Origin: Sphagnum magellanicum
Lineage: Eukaryota > Streptophyta > Sphagnopsida > Sphagnales > Sphagnaceae
Direction of reading: 5' to 3'
Assembly: GCA_021904315.1 (NCBI GenBank)
Contig: CM038919.1
Coordinates: forward strand, 5,208,001-5,272,000
Length of the DNA stretch: 64,000 bases
Under the pieces are notes generated by a model. It saw only the letters and a program-made list of their open reading frames with translations. It did no database searches and was not told the DNA's origin. Below, one piece after another: positions 11,401 to 22,080 of the stretch (the first letter of the stretch is position 1; each line of letters starts with the position of its first letter). The position numbers were made by a program, and so were the translations under genes.

Positions 11401-13551
11401 GTCAGCTGCCAATGTTCAGGAAGCAGGCAAAATGACAACAGCTGCTAATTTGAAGGTGAGAACTGAAAACACCAGTTTACAGTGAATCCCTGTCCTGTGC
11501 TACTACTGTTGGAAGTTTCAGGTTTACAACTGTTTTCTCCTGAAACACCTGTCTGATCCAAGATTTAATTGCCATTAGTATCATCAAGCAATTTTGGAGG
11601 AGTTTGATGTAAACCTTTGGGTGATTGTCCACAGGCAGAAGAAGCATGGAAAGAAATTGCTGTGCTCAAATTGGAGCATGTGAACCAGGTGCAAGAACTT
11701 ACAAATAGAGGACACTTATCAAAGGAGGAAATCAATTCATTAAAGGAAGAGGTTTCAAAACTCAGCAAAGAGAAGGCCTCATTGATGGAGGAGAAAAATG
11801 CTTTGTATATTGAAAACAAAGACTTAAAAGTTACTGTCTCTGAATTGAGTTCTAAACTTGGTACCTTATCAGCTCATGTTGAGGAAGCTGAAAGGAATGC
11901 CATGGTCACTAAATCAAGGTTGGAGGTCCTGGAGAAAGAGATTGGAACATTGTCAACTGGCAATGAAATACTGGAGAAGGAGAAAATTTATCTGCAGGCA
12001 GTGGCAGGAAAGAGAGCTGCAGATCTGGAGAAATTAAATAGAGAGCAGGAGTTGCTTAGGGAGGAGTTGGAGCAAGTATCAAGTACCCTTTCCAAGGCTG
12101 AAGAAGAGGTTACTTGTGCAAAGTTGGTGAGCACTTCATACAACTATCCATGAGTGACAGATGGTTTAATGATATGAAAAATGGTCAAGGTGATATGGCT
12201 AATGACTAGTCAAATAGTTGCAAAGCTATAATGTCTTGGGGCTCCCACTGAAGTGGTGGCATCGAAGTCTGTTGCCTAGGTTTGGATCATCAGTTTGATC
12301 ATATGCCTTCTCTTCAGACCATAACAGCTGATAGAGCATTGGATTGACTCTTTTTTATATAGGTGATTGAGCAGCTTCATTCAGAGGAAGAGAGGTTGGA
12401 GCAAGAAAACAGGAAGCTGGCACTTGAATTGGCAGATCAGCTGGCTCACCATGGAGAAGAGATGGATTCTCATACAAGGAATTTTGGTACAAAGGTGGAG
12501 GGTTTGGAGGCCACAATTTTGAGATTAGAAGATGACCTACGAGTTGCAAAGGGTGAAGCAGCTGAGACTCTTCAGATCTGTGAGATGGATAAGGAAGGTA
12601 TGATATCCAGTAGATTCTGTGGAATTTATTTGGAATGAAGAAACTTTTGTTTTCAGTGCTAGTTAAATGACCAATTCTTCCTTTTGCTTCTGGAAATAGA
12701 AACTCAGGATGCCAATTTTTGTATAATTGTTTGCTGGAGTTTTGAGCAGGTTACTTATTACACCCACTGTTGGTAGCTGATGAAGTAAGTGGGGATTAAT
12801 GGCAGCTAGTCACTGCCATTATCATGGAAGGTGATGGCTTGATACTGTGACACACAATGATATGTCCCTTTGTGTTTGTTTTGGTTCAGCCAGAACTGAC
12901 ACAAAATGTTTGGTTAACTAAAATGCTTTTGTGAAGTTTCTCTTGCTAGCACATTGATTTTTTCTTGGAGTGATGAAGCTGTCTTGCATGTCCAAAGTCT
13001 AGAGCAGCTTATGCTTTCTGTACTGGTTCCAGGACCCTTTCTGAATTTGAGCAAGTGGTTTTGCAGCATTTTCTGTTGAAGTGAAGATGTTAAATGGTAA
13101 GGTAGAGTCTCTTGAAGAGGAATTGAACACAGCAAGGTTGCAAGTGAAGCAGCTTCAAGATACTCAGACAAAGGACTTTGCTGTCAAGGTGAAGAGCCTG
13201 GAGGCCACAATCTCCAGTTTACAAGATGAGCTGCAAGTTTCAAAGAGCCAACCAGCTGACCTGCTGAATGAAAGCTCTGAATCAACAGATTCATCAGCAA
13301 GGACACAATCAGAGCTTGCAACATGGCAAGAACAGATCAAGTTCCTTAATGCTTCTCTTGAGAAGGCCAATTTTGAGAAGGACACCAGTGATCAGAAGGC
13401 ACAGGAGCTTGCTTCAGAGTTGAGTTCACTGAAGATCTCACTGCAACTGAAGACGAAGATTGCAAGTTATGGTTTTCCTGCAGCTACAGCGTCAGGTGCA
13501 TTGGCTGCTGTTGGTGTGATGGCTTTTCTGAAGAACTTCAGGCGCCAATAA
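8425..13551 (+). CDS. Tail-anchored long coiled-coil protein with duplicated exons
   Basis: Ten coding exons: 8425-8656, 8795-9021, 9366-9650, 9839-10102, 10219-10461, 10650-10934, 11171-11455, 11635-12126, 12363-12597, 13067-13551. They sum to 3033 nt (1010 residues), with GT-AG junctions in matching phase. Residues 1-75 are His/Lys-rich then acidic and low-complexity. From about 120 to 960 nearly everything is heptad coiled coil rich in Glu, Lys, Leu and Ser. Residues about 986-1004 form a hydrophobic Ala/Gly/Val segment followed by the basic tail KNFRRQ, as in a C-terminal tail anchor. Exons 3-7 and the first 95 residues of exon 8 are six copies of one module: AEEAQ-like start, central EEASxL, ALIEEK-like block, KSR/K end. 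Exons 9 and 10 share a second duplicated block around LEATI. The product is probably a tether or scaffold on an organelle or ER membrane. The PMD1/PMD2 division factors and WIT proteins share this plan, but I cannot assign orthology. Confidence 0.85.
9366..11919 (+). repeat. Six serially duplicated coiled-coil exon modules
   Basis: Exons 3 to 7 encode 95, 88, 81, 95 and 95 residues, and exon 8 begins with a sixth 95-residue module before a 69-residue extension. Every intron between them is phase 0, so each exon is a symmetrical cassette. The shorter copies lack 7 and 14 residues in the C-terminal third, which is exactly one and two heptads. Exon pair 3 and 7 look most alike by eye (AxEAQE, AALK, EH, NQMKE). 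Confidence 0.85.
12696..12902 (+). repeat. Dispersed intronic repeat, copy B
   Basis: This lies in intron 9 of the coiled-coil gene and is related to 8042-8272 in the leader intron. It lacks the G run of copy A and has a few-base gap after the gttttgagcag block. Having both copies in introns of one gene suggests insertion of one family twice, or local duplication. Confidence 0.6.
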
Positions 13552-16500
13552 AGGAGAGCTTTGTACCTTTTTGGTCAGCAGGTCAATTGTCAAGCAGCTC
13601 AGTGAAACAAAGTAGCCAATAAGAATTGGTGATCTTTCCTCTTCTTTTTTCAAAGACTTGGCCTCCACAACCCTGATTCTGGTGTAAAGCTCCTTTTGTG
13701 ACCCACATTGTTTACTCATTTTTACACCTGTTCTAGCTCTGAACATGTCACTTGGACTAACTAAAAGGAGTTACTGGTGAGGGACAAAATCCTTGCCATA
13801 ACTTTGCAGCAGCTGGCTGTGAAAGAGAGATGAAGAGATTTGTGTTGTTCATAAACACGGTTTGGAAAGGGTAGTAAATCATCAACATCTCGAGCAAGCA
13901 GGAGCTGGATGCATCTTATATATTTTCAAGTCCAAGAGAGCTAAGTTCTTTCTTTTTTTTGTTGGTTGAAAGGTAGGTTGGGTACACAGCTGCTTTTACC
14001 CAGGAAGTTGAGCAGCTTTTGTAGTAAACTGAGCTATTTCCTGGGACTGAGAGCCCATCTTACAGGGTTTTGGGACTGATAATTGTAAGGCAGTTTTTAT
14101 GCTTCATTTCTCTAACAGCTACTTGAAGACGTTCCAAGGAACTTGAAAAAGTGGGAATGGTAAACAGCTCTGCAGGCATTGCCAGGAACCTTGTACTATC
14201 AGGAGCCGTCAGGATACTTGAGTTTTTTTCTGAGACTTTCATGACCCACCAGTGACCACTTGTTGGAGGAATGCTACTATCGTGGGATGTAGCACTGCCC
14301 TGCCCTATGATACAAGTGCTACAGTATTGATGCTATCAGGTACACAATTTTGCTGATTTGAATACAAAGTTTGAATTCCTCTGATTCTTGCTTGGTGAAA
14401 GTATGGCTGCTTGGAATGGCCTTCTCGGAGAAACACTCTGAAAGCTCGGCATGGCTGATTGATATCTGCGAATGCTGGGGTCCAAGCTAACAACTATCCC
14501 ACCCAAGAATTTTGAAGGAGTTTCATGTATAGTGCAAGTACAGGCTATGGTAGTTGTTGGAAGTGCCTGCCCTAGCTTGTCATCTGTTCACTGACAGATT
14601 TCCTAATGCAAACTGCATGAAGCCCCTCTATGTTGCACTTTGTAGCAGAGATGATCATGAAATAATGTGAGCCTGACTTAGCTGCATTCCCGACAACCTT
14701 AGGGCCAGAAGTAATGGCTACAATTATGCTTCTGAGGGTTCCATTCTGGCCATAAACTTCTGAGAGGCAACAATCAATGCAAGATGTGGGAACAAGCTGT
14801 TGAATCAGATCTTGTACCAGTGGTAAGTCCCTGTACTGATATTAGATTAATCACAGTGCAGCTTTTAAATGTATTCAGTGCAGAGAACTCTCTAGCCGTC
14901 ATTGGATATGATTTGTGAACAGAGACTGAAGTAATATCATAGTGTTTACATGTATACTCTGTGTCCATCAGACTCAGTGCTACAAAATGCCTTCTCCTTC
15001 ATGTTAATGACCAGCAGATAAGCAGCTGATGCCTGAGGTAGTGAACCCTTTGGAGTGCTGCACTCAATAGCAGTGGTCATCAATATTTGTGAAAAACAGG
15101 AATGTGTCCCTTCAACACCATTTGACAGACCTGCTGCCATGAACACTGAGTTACTTGCTAAATCATTCATGTTTGATCGTTGCACACAGCATTTGTCAGA
15201 AACCCATGCTAAGCTTTTGTTAGAAATGAATACAGAGCAATCTTATACGAAGACTAGAAGCAGGCTTGAACTCATGACTTGTGTAGGTTTGAAATCAATT
15301 GATGTTTGACAAATATGGGATCATTCCAGTGATGTTAACAGGCTCTATACAATTTTGTACATATTTCCATTTTCAACAACTCTTGTGTGCTGCTACTTTC
15401 CTGCAGTGGTTACTTGATGCCACTACTGGTACAATTCTGACATGTGGAAGGAATTAGATGTATTCATGCAATTAACAATTTGGTCTTTCACAAGATCCCT
15501 GACAATGTGGCATTGCTCTCACAGATCATAAATAACTCTTAACAAAAGAGAAAGCTTGCAAAAAACTTGTCTATGTAGGAGAAGGAGTCCAAATAGACCC
15601 ACTTTCTCAGGCCCAACTCAGGAAGAGTTCCAGAGAGATCCCTTCCTGCTTTCTGGACCCCAGCTCCGACTGCTGGTGTAGAGAAGCATGAACCGACCTA
15701 TTTGGAGTCCTCCCACATGGTTTTGTGATGAGAGGAGAGTAGAGTCAATGCAGATACTGGCTGCTTTTGGTGCTAAAGTGTAAAGACAAATGCATGAGAG
15801 AGTTCAGCTTATCACCCTTCTCAGAAATGATTCAGTTTGCACAACTTGGCATGGCCTTTGAAAACCATGAACTAAGTCTAGAGGTCACTAAGTGTCGTGT
15901 CTTTATTTTAGTGTTCTCATCAATAGCAGAAGGTAGAGAGAAGAATTTTCTTTTCTGGTTTTGGAAACAATGAAGTGTGTAAGATACAGACCTAAGACAT
16001 GTTTTAGAAGTTGAGTGTTGCTGCATGTAATTTAGGGAAGTTTGCAATGTGTGTGCAGCTCTTCAAGCATTCAATACTGGTAACTGCACAAAATAGAAGT
16101 ACCATTTATTACACTTCCTGCTAAAGTTTCTCCCAGCTGAATGAGCGCTACTTATTGAAAAAGCTGGAAGTTTCTGTGGACATCACAGTGGTCAAGTCTA
16201 GTGTTAGTACGCGATTGTCCTCTGAATGGAATTGCTCCATTACCTGCATTCATTCATGTATTTACAAGAAGCAGATTGGAGATTCCAATGGGGGGGGGGG
16301 TATCTCTGATCTGCTACACATACACACATGAAGTGTTGTGAAGTTGATGACAGTGGTTCATAAGTATTCAATGAGAATTGTAATTTGTATATCATCAACA
16401 GTTTTGCTACATACTATCTCTGCTGCATAATATATTGCTGAGAACAAAACAAATGAAATGCATTCTATCTCTCTGCTATGGAAAATATGCTCACAACACA

Positions 16501-17645
16501 ACAAATGAACCCCATGCTATCTCTGTCACACAACAGATACTGACAACAAAAGACATGAACTACAACTCTAAGTAGGAATAGATATCCACCAACACTAAGT
16601 ACTCACAGTAAGCAGGAAAACAAAGTGGGAAGATAATTTAAACTATATACTTGCATTAGGCAAGAAAATAAAGTGGGAAAATAATTGAAACTACATCCTT
16701 GCAGTAAGTGGGAAAGTAAAGACAGTAAACAATTCAAAAGAACACTAAGTATCTAAGTAGCTGAGTCAACCTAATTGCTGATGTGTCAAGACACATGTTA
16801 GCTGAGTTGAGTAATTATCAGGTCTCTTAAGTAGATTCAAAAAGAAGCAATTGGTGTAAGAGAATGCAGGCAAATGTGTGAGGAGTGACACATAAGTCAT
16901 TCGGAGCAGTCAATCCATTTGAGAATGGAGAATTCACCCTCCATGATTTTTTCTGTTCTAATATGCCAGATGTATTTCAAGTAAATTAACGAATTGGAAG
17001 TTAATAGTATCAGGTTTAAAAATAACATGAAATATGAAAAGATATTATTCCTTGATTCTGAAAGAGGAATAGTAGATCTGCTTGGGCATGCCATAGATGA
17101 GAAGATGACACCTGAGCTTGCAAAAAGGAATTATGATTAAATCATGATTCAAATGTGAAGGCAAAAGTGGCTAATCAAATCAATCTCATCAGCCATCAGA
17201 GAACATGTGAGTACTCATGGAATGGTTGTCTATGTACTTGCACAACTCGTGAATGCAAATGATTTGTCACCATGTAAGAAAGCTTCAAAATCCTTCTGAT
17301 AATTTGGAGAAACATTGGGGGCTATTGGCACTCTAGGGTACGCCTATTGCCATAATTTGTTTCACAGAGTTTTCATCTAGGTTCAATCATGAGCATTAGC
17401 ATACCATCACTGAAGATTATCAGGTTTGGTGATCACAACAAATAAGCAAAAACTAGGTGAACCACAACACAAAACAAGTCATGGACACTGGCATGGACAG
17501 TTTTAGGCACTTGCTCAAGGGAATATCAAGCTGCATAACCTCAACATATGCATCTCAATTTTGAAATTGCAACTACAAGAAAGCAACATTCCCTACATTC
17601 TCTCTCCCAACCAGGTGTACAAAAAGGGGCATTAACCTAAGTTTT
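13552..17645. other. Spacer between convergent genes, including both 3' UTRs
   Basis: Contains the 3' UTR of the coiled-coil gene (from 13552) and that of SF3B4 (below 17646). I could not place poly(A) sites with confidence. Composition to about 15.5 kb is gene-like, later more AT-rich. Only short unrelated ORFs are present. An 11-base G run lies at 16290-16300, and a possible small foldback at about 15573-15715 is listed separately. Confidence 0.5.
15571..15717. repeat. Candidate foldback / miniature inverted-repeat element
   Basis: The left end 'ggagtccaaatag' at about 15585 and the right end 'ctatttggagtcc' at about 15698 are reverse complements with one mismatch. The homology extends weakly outward on both sides. 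The enclosed sequence of about 100 bp is C/T-rich. I did not find a convincing target-site duplication. Confidence 0.4.
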
Positions 17646-20600
17646 CTATCTACCTTGTTGCTGAATGGAGACTGGAGGAGGGGGTGGTCGGGCTCCCATG
17701 TTGTCTGGATGTGGTGGCATTCCTGGAGGTCCACGAGGAGGAGGTGGCATGCCTTGCATTTGTTGCTGTGGTTGATTCCCAGGCATACCTTGTTGCATTT
17801 GAGGAGGCCTCATACCACCTGGAGGAGGTCCCCTACCCCATGGTGGGGGAGGGCCCCCCATGCCCATAGGTGGATGAAATCCTTGTGGAGGAGGTGGGGG
17901 CATATTTGGAGGGCGAGAGCCTGGAGGACCCTGTTGGAATTGCCTAGGTGGAGGCCCTGGCGGAGGTGGCATGCGCTGTTGCATCATAGGCGGGGGCTGA
18001 TTTGCCCATGGTGGAGGGGGACCTTGACCAGGTTGCATAGGGGGTGGAGGCCCCCGGTTCTGTTGCATAGGAGGACCCCCATACCCTTGAGGTGGGGGAG
18101 GCTGATTCTGCATCATTTGGCCTTGTTGAGGTGGGGGTGGGGGCATTGGGTGCATACCATTGTTGAAAGGGGGTGGGTGATGCATAGGACCATTTGCAGA
18201 TGGAGGTGGCATGCCCATGTTGCCCATGCCTTGTGGAGGAGGTGGTGGAAGTCCAGCACCAAGAGATGGAGGTCCAACCAGTGATGGAGGTCCACTTGCA
18301 AAAAGTGTATGAGGCCGATTCTTCTGCACATTAGGATTGCTAGATGCCAGCATGCGCTCTGTATCCCCCAAGCACACACATGGAGTGTCTACAATGAGTT
18401 GACTGAACCACAAAACTCTCAGAAGCTAATCTCTGCCATGCCTCTCAAGACTGGCATGTTTACACAAGTGCTCAACTAGCCATTCCAGAAAGCTGGCAGC
18501 TGCAAATGTTACTGAAAAAATCTCATGTTTCCAGATTACAAAGTTACATCCTAACAGGGGAGGGCAGGGTGTGGTACCTGCAGGAGTACCATGACGTTCC
18601 CCTTTGGTATCTTTTTTGTAAGCATAAGATACAGTGATTGCTCTGTTACACAAGTACTGCCCATCCATAGCCTATATGCCACCACCCCACAACACACAAT
18701 TGTTTTCAATCTCATTACTCTTGTCATAGTTTAAGCCCAGTGTGCAAAACATGCTAGGGTCTACACAACTCCAAGAGGAGGTAACAACAGCAGGAGAGGA
18801 CAGTAACAAATTCAATAAGCAAGCACATCAAAGCACCATAACATACAGCAACCTCATTAACTGCAAAGTAGCACAATTACCTCAATTGCTGCATCTGAGG
18901 CTTCAAAAGAGTCATAACTGATGAATCCAAAACCTCGTGAGTTGCCTGATTCAGGATCCCTCATGATCTATACAGGGGCCCCAAATGTTTTCCTCAGAAA
19001 AGCAAACATCCAGCAACTACAAATGGCAATCTGAGACTATGAAACCACACAAAGAACTAGTAAATGGTAACAGCCCTCCTGATATCCAGACTTGCTCATC
19101 CCATAATTGGACCTAGGACAGTGTTCCTATGTTTCCACAACATGATGCTTAGTGGTAATGCAAATTGGCCCCCATTCACTAAATCAATTATAAAGAGGCC
19201 ACACTTAAAACACTCCCAAATCAACTCATGAGGGAATAGCGAAAGGGCACCTTGGGATTGGTGACAATGACACCAAAAGCACTGAATGTGTCATACAGCA
19301 GCTTCTCATCCACATCCTGCACCATCTCTCCCGTGGCATCAGCTATATAGCATTAAAAGTGTGAAACTGCAAGCATACATGACAAGCAACTTGTATCCAA
19401 CTACCTGCACTCATATGTGCAGCCAGATTTTACCTTAGAGTACAAATTGAGATCAAAAGCAACTAATACAAGACCATCCCAGCATTCAGCTCAAGTAGAA
19501 GGGCCACACTCATACATACCGGGTCCAAGTTACCCACAAACAGATTGGCACCCACATCCAAACTTTTCTTGTCTTGAGATGCCTGAATCACAACCATAGT
19601 AGACAAAGCCACTGTTTAAAATGGCAGCTCAATGTATTATTGAGGATGATTTCAAACGTTTGCAAACAGCCCAAAATGACACATCATTTAGAACACTGAT
19701 AGGACATTCAGTTTTCATTGTTAACACAAAGTCACTTAACTCTGTGAGTTGAGAGTCACTGAACCAAAGATGCAGAAGACGAAAGACAAGACTTTCATAA
19801 AAGCACAGAGCATGCAACGAGGGGATACCGCCTCAAAGCAGGCAACCCACCCATACTTTTTACATTTAGCCACTTAAATAAAGTGTTGTGACTGTAAGGA
19901 GCCCATTCCTAGGACAGCACTATCACATGTACCTTGTTGACACGGATGGGCTTTCCATCCAACTTGATCATATTCAGTATTTTGATGGCCTGCATCAATC
20001 ACCCAACCATGAGAAGATGATAGACAGCTTACAACTTATAACTTCTCAGAAAATCTGGCTGGATTCTCTTGCTTGAGCAAAGGAAACATCAGGAAGGGCC
20101 AAATTAAGGGCATACATAATCAGCATCTTCCTCACTCCGGAACTCAACAAAGCCATATCCCTGGTGTAAATTGGTGACTCTGTCTTTCGGTACATACACG
20201 TTTACTGCACCCACCATGGTCAACAATAAATTATTACTCATCAAACAAACTGCATCTACAACCCATGACTCCATGTAGCCTTCTTGACCAACCAGAAACC
20301 TTGCACATCTTCAAGATTTGAAGCAATACTCTTATCTCATTTCTCACAGGCCTGTGTATAACATACCTACAGGGCCTGCTTGCACAAATAACTCCCACAA
20401 AAGCTCCTCGGATACCTGTTATTTGGTTCATTCAACACCACAGTCTTTGAATATCCCTTTGTACAATATCCTGGCTTGTAGAAGATAAGCTTTTGCACAT
20501 CATACTCAATACCACAGGGTTTCCTGATAGTCCCTGCTACACACTCAAACATAACATGACATGATATTTTCATACTCAATGCCACAGGGTTTCCTGATAG

Positions 20601-21650
20601 TCCCTGCTACACACTCAAACATAACATGACATGATATTCTTGATAATTGTCTATTGACCACTGGTCATTAGTTGGTTCCCTGAGAACCATGCACAGCTGT
20701 ATGGTCATCAAACGAGCAAACTGTAATCAAAATACAGTTTAGGGTTTGGGGTTTATGGTCAGTAAGATCATCTTTTTCATCAGTTCTTTCCTCCATCATT
20801 TGTGAGAAATTTTTGACAGAGACAGATACAGAGAGAGATGCAACTGACTTCACGTGAACCTAGATTGCCACAACAAATACAGGACGCATAAAAAAGGCTA
20901 AAGTAGACAGAACACTCCAATAGAAGAAGAGCGCATGCAAAAGAGGCAAGATAACTAAAACCCTAGAATCAAACCAAATGGACAAGAGACAAACATCCAA
21001 GGTAGCCTAAACCTTAATGATCGAGCAAGAGAAAACGTCTTGGGTATGAAAAAGCTGCTGAGGAAACCTTAAACCCTAATATGCCAGGAAAAGAGAACAA
21101 GTTTCCAATCTCTGGGAGAAGCTCAGGTAAGCTAGACCTCGACTTGCCAGACGATACCAGAATATGTTCAAAAGCATCCAGCGAGCAAACAATTCACTAA
21201 AAGTTCCGAAACAGAATCAGTGAAGAGGGGTTCCGCAAACCCTAAACTGAAAAAAAAAAAAAAAAACTGCAAAACACAACAAAAACCGCGAAAGGCTTCC
21301 CAAAATGTTCCAGCAACAATAACCTAGGAATTGAGGGAGACTCCCAAAACCCTAAAATGCCGCAACAAGTGCAAGTGTGTCAAGCATGCAAAAAGCTCCA
21401 CAAATTACTTTATAGGAAAGAAGAAGAGAGCCTGAGAGAGATCAATATATTTTTCCCAAAATTTGAAATGCCAGAAATAAAAGGTCAGCCAAAGCAACAA
21501 ACGCAAATGCCTACAGACAAAACAAAGCTTCAAGAACAACAGGACCTGCGAATCAAGGTTCCCGACGTATGCTGTCGCATCCTGGTTGCGCTCCGCAGCA
21601 TGCTGGCCCAAAAGATTAGCGCCCACTCCAGGCGTTATCCTGGTCGTCAT
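17646..21650 (-). CDS. SF3B4: Splicing factor 3B subunit 4 (SAP49), U2 snRNP
   Basis: Nine exons on the minus strand: 21546-21650, 20367-20415, 20116-20204, 19933-19989, 19520-19582, 19251-19316, 18881-18967, 18578-18671, 17646-18358. They sum to 1323 nt (440 residues). Family members are core SF3b subunits that contact intron RNA near the branch site and tether U2 snRNP. Two RRMs are clear. RRM1 has RNP2 AYVGNL (27-32) and RNP1 QGYGFVEF (66-73). RRM2 has RNP2 LFVGNL (114-119) and RNP1 SRGFGFISY (153-161). The linker motif [19 protein letters not shown] and the post-RRM KGERHG...AERMLA are diagnostic. Residues from about 225 to the end are Pro/Gly/Met/Gln-rich, as expected. Length is close to the animal protein (about 420). 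The first donor, CAG/GTCCTG, is weak but the frame and family alignment require it. The product should act in the nucleus as a constitutive spliceosome component. Confidence 0.95.
20501..20640. repeat. 70-bp tandem duplication in SF3B4 intron 1
   Basis: Copies 20501-20570 and 20571-20640 begin 'catactcaat' and run through 'ggtttcctgatag' and 'cataacatgacatgatatt'. They differ at about one internal base plus the last few positions, so the duplication is recent. It lies in intron 1 (20416-21545) and does not touch splice sites. Confidence 0.9.
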
Positions 21651-22080
21651 TCCTCTTCCGTCTCACCGTTCCCAAACTCGCATACACAACAAAAATCCCA
21701 AACACAAAACCAAAACCAACAAAACCGAGATCAACAACACCACCCATTTCAGCAGTTGACAGCGGATTGTGCTGAGCGCCAAGGTAACCGGCGGTTATCA
21801 TAGTGGCCTGGACGTGCCAGCATCGGCCGGTTATTCAAACCAGGAATGTCACACCCGGCTGTTATCATGTTGGTCTGCCTACACCAGTGATTTAAACCAG
21901 TGTCGGGCGGTTATCCAAACCATGACCAGGAAAATTCACCCGGAGGGTATCACTTTTGGCCTGCATATACCACTGCTTTAAACGAGCCACTAGGGCCCTA
22001 AGGGCCCTCCGTTGGTCAGAGGAGGCACATTGCAAGGGACCATTGGTGGGAGGAGGGACATTGCAAGGGATTGATAACCA
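21651..22080 (-). promoter_or_regulatory. SF3B4 5' UTR and promoter region with repeated motifs
   Basis: Upstream of the start codon is a short leader, then a cluster of three diverged repeats whose cores are GGCGGTTATCATAGTGG-like (about 21790), CGGCTGTTATCATGTTGG-like (about 21856) and CGGAGGGTATCACTTTTGG-like (about 21941). Related 'ggttat(t/c)caaacca' blocks lie between them. Beyond is a near-perfect palindrome at 21992-22008 containing two GGGCCC boxes, which resemble TCP-type sites common in plant housekeeping promoters. Beyond that are two direct copies of acattgcaaggga (about 22027 and 22060). The motif match is seen in the sequence; a promoter role is inferred from position. Confidence 0.5.

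Noticed and set aside
17655-18284. 209-codon plus-strand frame rich in Trp and Arg
   Set aside because: Antisense of the Pro/Gly-rich last exon of SF3B4; an open antisense frame is expected from CCN and GGN codons.
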